DNA of 64,000 nt from Terribacillus saccharophilus (GTDB lineage: Bacteria > Bacillota > Bacilli > Bacillales > Amphibacillaceae), in contig NZ_NPBJ01000023.1 of NCBI RefSeq assembly GCF_002272075.1, positions 124,001 through 188,000 of the forward strand, read 5' to 3'. The position numbers were made by a program, and so were the translations under genes. The notes beneath the pieces are model-generated. The model was not told the DNA's origin. It made no database searches and saw only the letters and a list, made by a program, of their open reading frames with translations. Below, one piece after another: positions 17,272 through 26,116 of this stretch. Each line of letters starts with the position of its first letter. Within the stretch, counting starts at the first letter, position 1.

Positions 17272-18834
17272 TCACTGATCTTCCGGCGTTTCGCTCTCCA
17301 GATTTTTGAACTTTAATTCGAATAAGTCTTTGCGGCGATCATGCAAATGACGTACAGTCCCCGTCTTACGCTGTCGCTGCAAAATCTCCAAATCAACATC
17401 GCCGACAACGACTGTCTCGATATTCGGCGGACATTCTCCAACAATGCCGTCCCGCGCAAATTCAAAGTCAGAAGGCGTGAAAATACCGGATTGGGCATAT
17501 TGAATATCCATATTTTCTACTTGGGTCAAGTTACCGACAGTTCCTGCTATTACAGTATACACTTGATTTTCGACAGCGCGCGCCTGTGCACAATAGCGCA
17601 CTCGTAAGTATCCCTGGCGATCATCCGTACAGAATGGTACGAAAATGATATTTGCCCCTTGATCAACGGCATAGCGCGCCAGCTCTGGGAATTCGATATC
17701 ATAACAAATCTGTATTGCAATACGCCCGCAATCTGTATCAAATACCTTTACTGTGTCACCAGGCTGTATGCCCCACCATTTCCTCTCGTTCGGAGTGACA
17801 TGTATCTTGTACTGCTTCTCAATTGTGCCATCCCGACGGAATAAATAGGCAATATTATAAATATGATCGTCCTCTTCCACAAAGTGTGAGCCTCCGACAA
17901 TATTGACATTGTAGCGGACAGCCAGACTTGTGAATAACTCGATATATTGCTCCGTGAATTCAGATAATTTACGAACCGCTTGAGAAGGCACTTTCTCCTC
18001 TAAGAAGCTCATGAGCTGGGTTGTAAAGATTTCTGGAAATACAGCAAAATCAGATCCAAAATCGTAAGCAACATCCACATAATATTCCACTTGCCGTGCA
18101 AATTCTTCAAAGGATTCGATTTGCTTCATCATATATTGAATCACCGTAATTCGAACCGGATAAGACGTCTTGAAATGACGTTTTGACTTTGCATGATACT
18201 CAATATTATTCCACTCCATCAAGGTAGCGAAAGTAGCGGATTGTTTGTCATCAGGCAAATAGTCGCGATTAATCCGCATCACACGGAATCCGTTCATCAT
18301 TTGGAAAGTAAGTACGGGATCATAGATATTCTGTGCTTCTACCTCCTCGACATACTGCCGAGGTGTCATTTCATGCTTGTACTTATGGTAATTCGGGATT
18401 CTTCCGCCGATGATGATGCTTTTCAGGTTCATCTCTGCGGCCAGTTCCCTCCTCGCCTCATAAAGACGCTTCCCTATCTTCATACCGCGATAATCCGGAT
18501 GGACCATGACCTCAATGCCATACAAATTAAACCCATCTGGATTATGATTAGTGATATATCCTTCATCGGTGATATCATCCCATGTATGATGATCATCGTA
18601 TTCATTGAAATTGACAATCAAGCTGGAGCAGCTGCCAATGATCTTGCCGTCAACTTCCACACAAAATTGACCTTCTGGGAATATGTCGATATGACTTTTT
18701 AAGTGGCTTTTCTTCCATGGCTCCATACCCGGAAAGCATACTTTCTGCATGTCCAGGATTTGATCAATATCTGCTTCCGTAATATTACGTAAAACAACCT
18801 TTTTCTCAAACTGCGACAAATCAAGTTCAGACAT
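17272..18834 (-). CDS. yhcX: GNAT acetyltransferase-nitrilase fusion (YhcX)
   Basis: A 520-residue two-domain protein. Residues about 12-200 are a GNAT domain with the acetyl-CoA loop HPDYRGMKIGKRLYE; about 225-500 are a carbon-nitrogen hydrolase with the Glu-Lys-Cys triad visible in FAVFPEIFT, VTPNERKWWG and IQICYDIEFPELAR. B. subtilis YhcX has the same fusion. The pairing suggests joint acylation and amide cleavage of one substrate, which is not known. GAGAGGAT precedes the ATG. Confidence 0.9.
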   Translation of the reverse strand: MSELDLSQFEKKVVLRNITEADIDQILDMQKVCFPGMEPWKKSHLKSHIDIFPEGQFCVEVDGKIIGSCSSLIVNFNEYDDHHTWDDITDEGYITNHNPDGFNLYGIEVMVHPDYRGMKIGKRLYEARRELAAEMNLKSIIIGGRIPNYHKYKHEMTPRQYVEEVEAQNIYDPVLTFQMMNGFRVMRINRDYLPDDKQSATFATLMEWNNIEYHAKSKRHFKTSYPVRITVIQYMMKQIESFEEFARQVEYYVDVAYDFGSDFAVFPEIFTTQLMSFLEEKVPSQAVRKLSEFTEQYIELFTSLAVRYNVNIVGGSHFVEEDDHIYNIAYLFRRDGTIEKQYKIHVTPNERKWWGIQPGDTVKVFDTDCGRIAIQICYDIEFPELARYAVDQGANIIFVPFCTDDRQGYLRVRYCAQARAVENQVYTVIAGTVGNLTQVENMDIQYAQSGIFTPSDFEFARDGIVGECPPNIETVVVGDVDLEILQRQRKTGTVRHLHDRRKDLFELKFKNLESETPEDQ

Positions 18835-18972
18835 AGTAGGTATCCTCTCTATTCAGCAAAGTTCACTACTGTTTTACCCTTACCAATATACATGTAGTCC
18901 TATTATGTGCTAAAAGTCTGGCTAGAATTGATGCTTCCCTGCTCGGAATACCTACTTCGAATCTAAAAATGC

Positions 18973-20238
18973 TTAGTGGTCGTTATTTTCTCTATGTCTT
19001 TCATCGTACATATCATCCCGATAATCCCTTTTATAGTCATTATCTTTTTTATTTCCTTGCTCTCTCTCAGAAGAATGTTTATTTTCTTCGTGGTCCCTGC
19101 TTTTATTATCATGATGATTTGATTGATTTTCTTTTTGTTTCTTCGACTCATCTTTTGCCTGTTGCTTTTCTTTTTCTCTAGATTCCTTCTGAGCTTCTCT
19201 CAACTGCTTTTCAGCTTCTTTTGCTCGCTTTTTTTCATCTTTGCTTTGTTTTTCTGCTTCTTTTGCTTTTTCTTTATCTTCTTTCATTGATTCTCTTGAA
19301 CGCACAGCTTTTTCTTTCTTCTTCTGTTCAACTGGTGCTTTAAGCGGTTTGGCTTCTGCCTGTTCCGCCTCTGTTTTCACTATATCTGCTTGTTGATCCG
19401 CTTTCTCTCTCTTTTCTGCGGAGTTTGTAACAGCATACACAGGCTCTGGATCCTCATTGGTTTGAAGGGAAGTCTCTTCCGCTTCTGCTCCTTCTTCCTC
19501 CACATCATCTTTATAAAAATCTTTAATAATAGCTGAATCTGATTGTGTAAGAGCAGGTACAGACTTGGATGCATTTCCTTCAAGTATGGACTCAGCCATG
19601 ATTTCATTCATGGATTTTTGCTCGTCCTGTGCTGTTTCGCGTACCTTATCAGGTACTTGATAGGAAGCAATATGTAATGTGTTGTTAAATCCGTTGATTG
19701 ACCCCTCCAAAATATTTGTCAGCTGCTTGTCTTCTTGCTTGGTATCAATATAATTCACACCAATTATAATACTTTCCGAGTCAGCCAAAAGACCTAAGTC
19801 ACTCGATATTCGCAAAATACTAGCCGCGACTGTCTTAACATCCTCATCCTGCCAATCATCCAGATTAGCGAGGACCGTTTTCGCATCTTCGTTCAAAGCT
19901 GCCACAGATACGACATCCATACGATTATTCACTTTTAATTCAATACTCGGATTAAAATCCAAACTGACATAAGCGTATGCCTTGTTGCCATTAAACCAGG
20001 AATAAACCGGAAACAATGCCAGAACAAATACAAGCACTAATACGGCAACCCGCATGAAATTCTTCATGGAAGGTGTCCAATGCGTGATTCTTGTTCTCCG
20101 AACCAGTTCCTGTGCACTGAATTCGACTTCTTGCCCGATCTCTGCCTGCCCTTGTGCACTGATTTCCAGGAATGTGCCTTCACTGGTCAGTACAATCGTG
20201 CTCCGGCGGCTTTGCTTCACGACGACTCCTCTCTTCAC
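18973..20238 (-). CDS. rsgI: Anti-sigma-I factor RsgI
   Basis: A 421-residue membrane protein. The N-terminal 1-50 is the RsgI_N beta domain (RGVVVKQSRRSTIVLTSEG) that binds SigI; one transmembrane helix follows at about 64-84; then the conserved extracytoplasmic YAYVSLDFNPSIELKVN domain. The C-terminal 150 residues are a Lys/Glu-rich likely coiled coil ending in a His/Asp/Arg-rich tail. There is no carbohydrate-binding module as in clostridial RsgIs. The GTG start shares one base with the sigI stop. Confidence 0.9.
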   Translation of the reverse strand: MKRGVVVKQSRRSTIVLTSEGTFLEISAQGQAEIGQEVEFSAQELVRRTRITHWTPSMKNFMRVAVLVLVFVLALFPVYSWFNGNKAYAYVSLDFNPSIELKVNNRMDVVSVAALNEDAKTVLANLDDWQDEDVKTVAASILRISSDLGLLADSESIIIGVNYIDTKQEDKQLTNILEGSINGFNNTLHIASYQVPDKVRETAQDEQKSMNEIMAESILEGNASKSVPALTQSDSAIIKDFYKDDVEEEGAEAEETSLQTNEDPEPVYAVTNSAEKREKADQQADIVKTEAEQAEAKPLKAPVEQKKKEKAVRSRESMKEDKEKAKEAEKQSKDEKKRAKEAEKQLREAQKESREKEKQQAKDESKKQKENQSNHHDNKSRDHEENKHSSEREQGNKKDNDYKRDYRDDMYDERHRENNDH

Positions 20239-20969
20239 TAACTCACCCCCTTCATGTAGTCCTTCAGGTAGATATAATCCTCACTCAGTATAATGAAAAT
20301 AGCGAGAATATACTTCCTGTTCCTTTCTAACGTCTTCTTGCTTACTGTTACCTTTTCGACAAGCTGCTTAATCGGGATTTTCTTTTTTCTTATCACATAA
20401 TCCCGCAGCTCATAATCCTTATGAAGAATCTTGGCTGCTTCGATTGCCGATTCCCTTGCATCACGATGCTTTGGCGCAACTTGGATCAGCTCCTGAAAGG
20501 AAAGCTTATATTCCTTCAGTTTCTTATCGTACTCCTCGATTTCAGCACGACGATACCACGCTTCTGTTTCCTGATTATAAGCTGTCTGCGCAGCTTCAGC
20601 TTCCCGCGGATTCTCGCTGTCATCTTCATACAGCTCATCCAGCGAAGCAGCAGGAAGGCGGATCCGTTCACGTCTGATATAATCGATCGTCTTACGTTTG
20701 ATCACAAGCTTTGCAAATGAAAGGAAAGAGCTCCCTTTGTCATCTGCATAGGCCAGCATCGCTTCATTGAAAGCAGAAAGGCCAATACTGAATTCTTCAT
20801 CCTTTGAAGGATCAATAAATCTGCGGCAAACCTCGGAAACAGATTTTGCTATGAAAGGCTGATAACTCTCAATCAGTTCATTCTGCATCTCGGTATTTCC
20901 GGCCTGCACTTTTTTGATCTGTTCTTCTAATTTTCCGCGGTTAGGATCATTAGACTGGCGTAGATACAA
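20238..20969 (-). CDS. sigI: RNA polymerase sigma factor SigI
   Basis: A 243-residue alternative sigma factor of the SigI type. Region 2 shows SYQPFIAKSVSEVCRRFID, EEFSIGLSAFNEAMLAYAD and FLSFAKLVIKRKTIDYIRRE; the C-terminal SigI-C domain carries IPIKQLVEKVTVSKKTLERNRKYILA. The start is TTG at 20969, seven bases after GGAGGTGA. SigI responds to heat or envelope stress in Bacillus and usually drives its own operon, followed by its inhibitor rsgI as here. Confidence 0.92.
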   Translation of the reverse strand: MYLRQSNDPNRGKLEEQIKKVQAGNTEMQNELIESYQPFIAKSVSEVCRRFIDPSKDEEFSIGLSAFNEAMLAYADDKGSSFLSFAKLVIKRKTIDYIRRERIRLPAASLDELYEDDSENPREAEAAQTAYNQETEAWYRRAEIEEYDKKLKEYKLSFQELIQVAPKHRDARESAIEAAKILHKDYELRDYVIRKKKIPIKQLVEKVTVSKKTLERNRKYILAIFIILSEDYIYLKDYMKGVS

Positions 20970-20997
20970 GACCTATCACCTCCAGCCTTCTATATTT

Positions 20998-21026
20998 TTC
21001 GTAACATAATTGTAATTTTCGGGTGT
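20998..21026 (-). promoter_or_regulatory. Possible SigI autoregulatory promoter
   Basis: Minus-strand ACACCC (21026-21021) and CGAA (21001-20998) resemble the ACCCCC and CGAA elements of SigI promoters, 30 bases before the sigI start. The spacer of 19 is longer than I would expect. Low confidence. Confidence 0.3.
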
Positions 21027-21197
21027 AACAAGCTAAATTCAATTGTAAATTTCGTATAAATTCATTCGTATTTTTTATATATGACATATGACTTACTCCA
21101 ATACTTAACCAATATGCCTATCATACAACACTTAGAGTGAAAGCCGCTTCTCAAAATAATTACAAAAAAATTAAATCTCTGCAACAATGACCCCCAT

Positions 21198-21234
21198 AAA
21201 AAAGCCGTCCTGTATAAATCAGGACGGCTTTTTA
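21198..21234 (-). terminator. Terminator after bmrD
   Basis: Stem of 14 bp (AAAAAGCCGTCCTG and complement) with loop TATAAAT and a T-rich minus-strand tail. Confidence 0.88.
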
Positions 21235-23268
21235 TTAACCGGCAGAACGTTTGATGCCACTTTGCTGCATCAAGTACATCTGATAATATTGTCCCTGTTT
21301 CTCCAATAGGGACATATGATTGCCTTGTTCCAATATCTTCCCATGATCCAGGACTAAAATCTGGTCGGCATGCATAATCGTCGAAAGCCGATGTGCAATA
21401 ACCAATGTTGTCCTGCCCTGTTTCAATACATCCAAAGCTCGTTGGATAATAGCTTCAGTTTCCGTATCTATATTGGCTGTTGCTTCATCCAGGATTAAAA
21501 TAGAAGGATTGAAAGCCAATGCTCTCGCAAATGAGACTAGCTGGCGCTCTCCCATGGAAAGCGTGGATCCGCCTTCCTTGACTGGTTCATCATATTGCTT
21601 TGGAAGCTTGGAGATGAATTGATCCGCTCCTACAGCTTGCAATGCCTGGATAGCCATTTCCCGAGAAATACCCGGATTGTTCATCGTCACATTCGTCAAA
21701 ATAGTGCCTGTGAAAAGGAACGGATCCTGTAGTACGATACCCATACTGCTGCGAACCTGCTGACGTGACATTTCTTTTGTATCGATACCATCAATCGTTA
21801 TTTTACCTTTCTGATGATCATAAAACCGGAATAGTAAATTCATAATTGAACTTTTTCCAGAACCAGTATGACCAACAAAGGCTGCCGTCTGGCCACTTTT
21901 TACCTTAAAGCTAAGATCTTTAAGGACATAATCTTTGTCATTATAAGCGAAGCTTACATTTTCGAAAGCTATCTCTCCGCGGTTCTTCTCCCGTCTAGCT
22001 CCTGAATCCACATCTTCACCCGGCTGATCAAGCAGCTGGAACACCCGGGAAGCAGCAACACGTGCCTGCTCCAGTAGCGGCAGCTGGTTCACAGCATCTG
22101 TAACAGGATTAAATAAGCGGTTCAAGTAATCAACAAAAGCATATAGTACACCGACGGTAACGATTGAGCCACCAGTTACAGCAGCGCCGCCGAAATACCA
22201 GATGAATGCAACAAAAGCTAAATTACGAAGAACCGTCACTAAGTTATGCGAGGTTAAAGCGCTAAGCTTCATCAGCTTACGCTGATATGTGAAGTTTCGC
22301 GTATTCAGCACTTCGAATTCCGCTTTTGTCTCTTTTTCGCGGTTGAACGCCTGAATAATCGGCATGCCCTGGATTGATTCATTGATACTGCCGTTAATCT
22401 CACTTACTGTTTTTCGGACAACTTTATTATATTTGGTACCGAAATACTTATAAACTTTCATCCAAGCCCAGAAAATAGGAATTACGAGCAAGCAGATAGC
22501 AGCAAGCCGAGCATTCAAGAAGAACATCGCTACGAAAATTCCGGCCATGTACACGAAACTCGTTACAAAGGTTGCTAGTACCCTTTCATATAAATCACGG
22601 ATTGCCTCCGTATCATTGGTGATGCGAGCTACGATTGTACCGGCTGGCCGATCCACATAATAATTGATCGGAACGCGCTGTGTGTGGGCAAAAATGTCAT
22701 TCCGCATCGTGCGGACAATTTTATTGGATGCCTGTTGTAGCAGGAATGTCTTCCAAAACTGGAATATAGCTGCGATAAACAGAAGCGCTGCATAGATAAT
22801 CAAAAGGATGATTATCGGCTGGAACTGCGGACTGAAAAATTCATACAGTTCACTTGCTGAAAGTCTTGTACCTTCCGCTTCTTCTATCCCTCCAGGACTG
22901 TCAACCGTGATAATTCCGTCCCCAAACGTTCTGGAACCATCCAAAGGCAAAACCGCATCCGTAAAATAAAAATGCCTGCCAATCTGCAATATCGTTGCTT
23001 CTCCAACTGCATCTTCTTTCGTTTGTATTTCATCAGACCGTACATAGGTCTTTCCTTCATAATCTACTGTTTTATCTGTTTTACCTTCGACCTCGTACCA
23101 AGTAGCTTCGATACCAAGGATGTGATGATCGATAATTCTAGCGGCAATTAAAGGACCTGCCAGCTCCAATACTACTGCGATCAGCAGACAGACAAGACCG
23201 ATATTGATGGTTTTTTTATTGCTTAAAGCGTATCGGAACAGTCTTCGTTCCGTCGTGTTTTTCTTCAT
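21235..23268 (-). CDS. bmrD: Heterodimeric ABC multidrug exporter subunit, BmrD/YheH-like
   Basis: A 677-residue half-transporter, longer than its partner because of an extra extracellular segment (about 60-130) between the first two membrane helices, as in B. subtilis BmrD. Walker A is GHTGSGKSS, signature LSMGERQLVSFARAL, and Walker B ILILDEATANID keeps the catalytic Glu, marking this as the subunit with the consensus site. It overlaps bmrC by ATGA. Function by homology: export of drugs such as Hoechst dye, and in sporulation signalling. Confidence 0.85.
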   Translation of the reverse strand: MKKNTTERRLFRYALSNKKTINIGLVCLLIAVVLELAGPLIAARIIDHHILGIEATWYEVEGKTDKTVDYEGKTYVRSDEIQTKEDAVGEATILQIGRHFYFTDAVLPLDGSRTFGDGIITVDSPGGIEEAEGTRLSASELYEFFSPQFQPIIILLIIYAALLFIAAIFQFWKTFLLQQASNKIVRTMRNDIFAHTQRVPINYYVDRPAGTIVARITNDTEAIRDLYERVLATFVTSFVYMAGIFVAMFFLNARLAAICLLVIPIFWAWMKVYKYFGTKYNKVVRKTVSEINGSINESIQGMPIIQAFNREKETKAEFEVLNTRNFTYQRKLMKLSALTSHNLVTVLRNLAFVAFIWYFGGAAVTGGSIVTVGVLYAFVDYLNRLFNPVTDAVNQLPLLEQARVAASRVFQLLDQPGEDVDSGARREKNRGEIAFENVSFAYNDKDYVLKDLSFKVKSGQTAAFVGHTGSGKSSIMNLLFRFYDHQKGKITIDGIDTKEMSRQQVRSSMGIVLQDPFLFTGTILTNVTMNNPGISREMAIQALQAVGADQFISKLPKQYDEPVKEGGSTLSMGERQLVSFARALAFNPSILILDEATANIDTETEAIIQRALDVLKQGRTTLVIAHRLSTIMHADQILVLDHGKILEQGNHMSLLEKQGQYYQMYLMQQSGIKRSAG

Positions 23269-25016
23269 GAGGAGATAACCTCCTTATCCTCTAGCTGTTG
23301 CAAGTAATACTGACTTGCATACCAGCCGTTTGCGGCTAAAAGTTCTTCATGTGTACCCTGTTCTTTAATCCCGCCGGCATCCAGCACGATGATCTGTTCC
23401 GCGTGCTTAACAGCTGAAAGACGGTGAGCTGCAATGATTGTTGTTTTATCCTGGCGCTCTGTTTTCAAATGTTCGATAATATTCGCTTCAGTCTTACCGT
23501 CGACGGCACTCATCGAATCATCCAGGATCAATACCTCCGGATTTTTTACAAAGGCACGTGCCAGAGCTACGCGCTGCTTCTGGCCTCCAGAAAGCGTTAC
23601 GCCGCTCTCGCCCACTTTTGTATCCAGTCCTTCTGGCAAGCTCTGAATATCTGTAAGAAAGTGTGCTAGTTCCATTACGCGGAATATCTCTTCATCGGTT
23701 GCATCATGTTTGCCATATTGGATGTTCTCCCTAATCGACTTAGAGAAGAGAATCTGTTCCTGCGGCACATAACCAATCCAACTGCGTGTCTTTTCCAATG
23801 TAAACTGCTCGATTGGAATACCTCCAAGGAGCAATCGGCCTTCTCCTGGGGGATATTGCCGAAGTAACTGCTTGAATAGCGTCGACTTTCCGGCACCAGT
23901 CTTTCCAACAACACCAAGTGTTGTTCCTTGCTTGATTTCCAAGGTGATGTTATGAAGACGTTCTGTATCATTCCCTGGATAGCGGAAGCTCACAGAATCG
24001 AACATGATATCCCCTGGCTTTTCCTTGTCAGCGGGCCTTCCAGGATCTGTTACATCGGCAGGATAATCGAGTGTCGTATTGACACGATCCAAGGAGGCAT
24101 TCCCCCGCTGCAGGACATTGATCAGTTCACCAACTGCAAACATCGGCCAAATCAGCATGCCGAGATACATATTGAATGACACTAAATTTCCTAGCGTGAT
24201 CTCATTTCGAAAGACAAGCAAGGCGCCATAACCAATACCAATCGTATAGGAAAGCCCGACAAGAATTTTCATTGTAGGTTCGAACAATGCATCAATCTTG
24301 GCAACCTTTATATTCTTTTGATAGACATCCTCCGTCATAGCCTGGAATCGCTGCTCATCTTGTTTTTCTTGAACGAACGCTCGGGTGACACGAATGCCGC
24401 GAATTGATTCCAATACGTCGTTATTCAGGTTCCCGAAAGCTTCCTGAGCTTCTGTGAAGCGCTCATTGATTGCTTCACCGTATTTATGCATTACAATAGC
24501 CATGATAGGCATCGGGATAAGAGCGACTAATGTCAGTTCCCAGCTGATTGAAAAACCCATGATTCCGATAATCATCAGCATGAAAATGCTCGAGTCAACC
24601 AATGTCAGCACTCCGAAACCGCTTGTCATGTAAATGGCCCTTAAGTCATTCGTTCCTTGGGCCATCAAATCACCTACTTTTTTCTTGTCAAAGAACGTAG
24701 GCGTCATACGGAAGAAATGCCCCATCAGCTTGGAACGCATCAATCTCTCAAGAATTGCGGAACCACTGAACAGTGTGTAATCCCATACATAAGAAATGAC
24801 GTAGTGTAAGACGATCAGCACCGCAAACAGACCGATGACTTGCCAAAGCCTCTCCGACGTAAGCGAGTTATAATTAATCTCATCAATGGTCTGGCCGATC
24901 AGCATCGGCGGAATTAACCCGATCAAGCTTGCTATAATAAGTGCGATAATTGCAACCGTGTATCGCTTCCAATATTTCAGGAAAAACCAATCTAACTTCT
25001 TCAATACATCAAACAT
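23265..25016 (-). CDS. bmrC: Heterodimeric ABC multidrug exporter subunit, BmrC/YheI-like
   Basis: A 583-residue half-transporter with six membrane helices, Walker A GKTGAGKST and signature LSGGQKQRVALARA. Walker B reads VLILDDSMSAVD: the catalytic Glu is Asp, the degenerate-site signature of BmrC-type partners. GGTTGGGGAAAG lies before the ATG. It is preceded by an attenuator leader with small reading frames, like the bmrB-bmrC arrangement of B. subtilis. Confidence 0.87.
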   Translation of the reverse strand: MFDVLKKLDWFFLKYWKRYTVAIIALIIASLIGLIPPMLIGQTIDEINYNSLTSERLWQVIGLFAVLIVLHYVISYVWDYTLFSGSAILERLMRSKLMGHFFRMTPTFFDKKKVGDLMAQGTNDLRAIYMTSGFGVLTLVDSSIFMLMIIGIMGFSISWELTLVALIPMPIMAIVMHKYGEAINERFTEAQEAFGNLNNDVLESIRGIRVTRAFVQEKQDEQRFQAMTEDVYQKNIKVAKIDALFEPTMKILVGLSYTIGIGYGALLVFRNEITLGNLVSFNMYLGMLIWPMFAVGELINVLQRGNASLDRVNTTLDYPADVTDPGRPADKEKPGDIMFDSVSFRYPGNDTERLHNITLEIKQGTTLGVVGKTGAGKSTLFKQLLRQYPPGEGRLLLGGIPIEQFTLEKTRSWIGYVPQEQILFSKSIRENIQYGKHDATDEEIFRVMELAHFLTDIQSLPEGLDTKVGESGVTLSGGQKQRVALARAFVKNPEVLILDDSMSAVDGKTEANIIEHLKTERQDKTTIIAAHRLSAVKHAEQIIVLDAGGIKEQGTHEELLAANGWYASQYYLQQLEDKEVISS

Positions 25017-25059
25017 ACTTTCCCCAACCTTCTCTCTCGAATTTGTCTCAGCCGTTCAG

Positions 25060-25113
25060 CTAGCCATCATCATTCCAATCTTCTCCCCATTGTTTCGTCT
25101 GAACGTTCAGCAT
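25060..25113 (-). CDS. Small reading frame 2 of the bmrC leader (17 aa)
   Basis: ATG at 25113 follows AAGGAGGAAAGG by a few bases, a strong ribosome site. It encodes 17 residues rich in Trp, Asp and Asn and stops 43 bases before bmrC. It lies downstream of both leader terminators, so it would be translated only after read-through. Whether the peptide matters or the translation itself controls bmrC is unknown. Confidence 0.45.
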   Translation of the reverse strand: MLNVQTKQWGEDWNDDG

Positions 25114-25143
25114 AACCTTTCCTCCTTGTTTTCTAGTTATGAT

Positions 25144-25169
25144 AAAAAGCCGAAAGGGAACTCCGGCTT
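25144..25169 (-). terminator. Second leader terminator before bmrC
   Basis: Minus-strand AAGCCG / CGGCTT stem followed by TTT, loop about 11 bases. Weaker than the first leader terminator but in the same orientation. Confidence 0.5.
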
Positions 25170-25197
25170 GTATCAACTATCCCTTGAATTTGCGCAT

Positions 25198-25230
25198 AAA
25201 AAAAACGCGCACGCCCGCAGACGTACACGT
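25198..25230 (-). terminator. Leader attenuator before bmrC
   Basis: Minus-strand 11-bp stem (ACGTGTACGTC with GGCGTGCGCGT, including G-U pairs), TGCG tetraloop and T8. It lies between the 26-residue leader frame and bmrC, the place of an attenuator rather than a gene-end terminator. Confidence 0.72.
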
Positions 25231-25279
25231 TCTTAGAAGTAAGCAGCAAGCGATATGCGGCAGACTCCGTCCAGATAAT

Positions 25280-25360
25280 TTATCCTTGTAAAGATTCCGA
25301 ACAAAGGAGGAGCTGCCCATTATGAAATTGGCTGAAAAAAACTATTTTCCGGTTATTCAT
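25280..25360 (-). CDS. Leader peptide of the bmrCD attenuator (26 aa)
   Basis: ATG at 25360 follows AAAGGAGGA by 7 bases and reads 26 codons to TAA. Codons 17-20 (CTC CTC CTT TGT) contain TCCTCCTTT, a perfect 9-base complement of its own Shine-Dalgarno and nearly of the second small frame's. A ribosome stalled in the leader would change which pairings form and whether the downstream terminator folds. B. subtilis bmrCD is controlled by ribosome-mediated attenuation through the bmrB leader; this is the likely counterpart though shorter. Confidence 0.6.
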   Translation of the reverse strand: MNNRKIVFFSQFHNGQLLLCSESLQG

Positions 25361-25401
25361 TGTGAGTTCCTCCTTTCAATTGTTATTTTATGCATAATAA
25401 G

Positions 25402-25429
25402 TATATACATACCGGTTCAAAAAGGTCAA
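25402..25429 (-). promoter_or_regulatory. Promoter of the bmrCD leader transcript
   Basis: Minus-strand TTGACC (25429-25424) and TATATA (25407-25402) with a 16-base spacer, about 45 bases before the leader ATG. Confidence 0.5.
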
Positions 25430-25526
25430 TGTAATTTTCAAATAATTTGATCAATAAGCAATATGTAAACATTTGTCCTGATATGGTAAACTAAAGAAGA
25501 TAACTAAAAAAGGAGTGTCACGATCT

Positions 25527-26093
25527 ATGTTATTAGATGACATCTTGGTTCATAACCAAAAATTCGTAGAAGACAAAGCATATGCACAGTATGAAACAGA
25601 CAAGTTTCCTTCCAAGAAAGCTGTCATTCTAACTTGTATGGATGCCCGCTTGCTTGAATTGCTGCCAAAAGCAGTTAATTTGAAGAATGGAGATGCAAAA
25701 ATCATTCAGAATGCTGGCGCAATGCTCGTTGACACTTCTGACAGTGCCATGAAAAGCATTTTAGTAGCCATTCATGCCTTAAAGGGCGAAGAAGTCTTCG
25801 TAATAGGTCACAAAGACTGCGGTATGCATCATCTGCACGGCTCTGACATGCTGCAACAAATCAGCAAACAAGGTGGAGATGTTGAGACGTATTTGCGTCA
25901 ATCATCTAGCGAAGATATTGCAAATACATGGTTCGATGGGTTCAATAGCGTGGAAGAGTCAGTAGAAAGCAGTGCTACCTTGATTGCTAATCATCCATTG
26001 CTTCCAAAACAGGTTCCAGTGCATGCGCTCGTAATTGATCCTGCAACTGGTGAACTGACTGTCATCCGTAACGGATACGAAAAAACCAACTGA
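25527..26093 (+). CDS. Beta-carbonic anhydrase (YtiB-like)
   Basis: A 188-residue enzyme interconverting CO2 and bicarbonate. Zinc ligands are visible in TCMDARL (Cys, with the Asp-Arg dyad) and GHKDCGMHH (His and Cys). Length matches B. subtilis YtiB. The ATG at 25527 lies 11 bases after AAAGGAG, slightly long. The gene's last codons lie within its own terminator stem. Confidence 0.87.
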   Translation: MLLDDILVHNQKFVEDKAYAQYETDKFPSKKAVILTCMDARLLELLPKAVNLKNGDAKIIQNAGAMLVDTSDSAMKSILVAIHALKGEEVFVIGHKDCGMHHLHGSDMLQQISKQGGDVETYLRQSSSEDIANTWFDGFNSVEESVESSATLIANHPLLPKQVPVHALVIDPATGELTVIRNGYEKTN

Positions 26094-26116
26094 CAATTTG
26101 TCAGTTGGTTTTTTTT
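26081..26116. terminator. Bidirectional terminator
   Basis: Perfect 10-bp stem CCAACTGACA / TGTCAGTTGG with A-rich and T8 flanks, overlapping the ends of the carbonic anhydrase and murG-type genes. Confidence 0.9.

Noticed and set aside
19200-19480. Repetitive Lys/Glu-coding stretch in rsgI as a possible DNA repeat
   Set aside because: The repeats are imperfect at DNA level and are explained by a coiled-coil protein tail.
25322-25450. Plus-strand 42-codon frame with AAAGGAGG and ATG opposite the bmrCD leader peptide
   Set aside because: Its ribosome-like sequence is the complement of the anti-Shine-Dalgarno codons of the minus-strand leader. No plus-strand promoter is visible and the minus-strand leader explains the sequence better.
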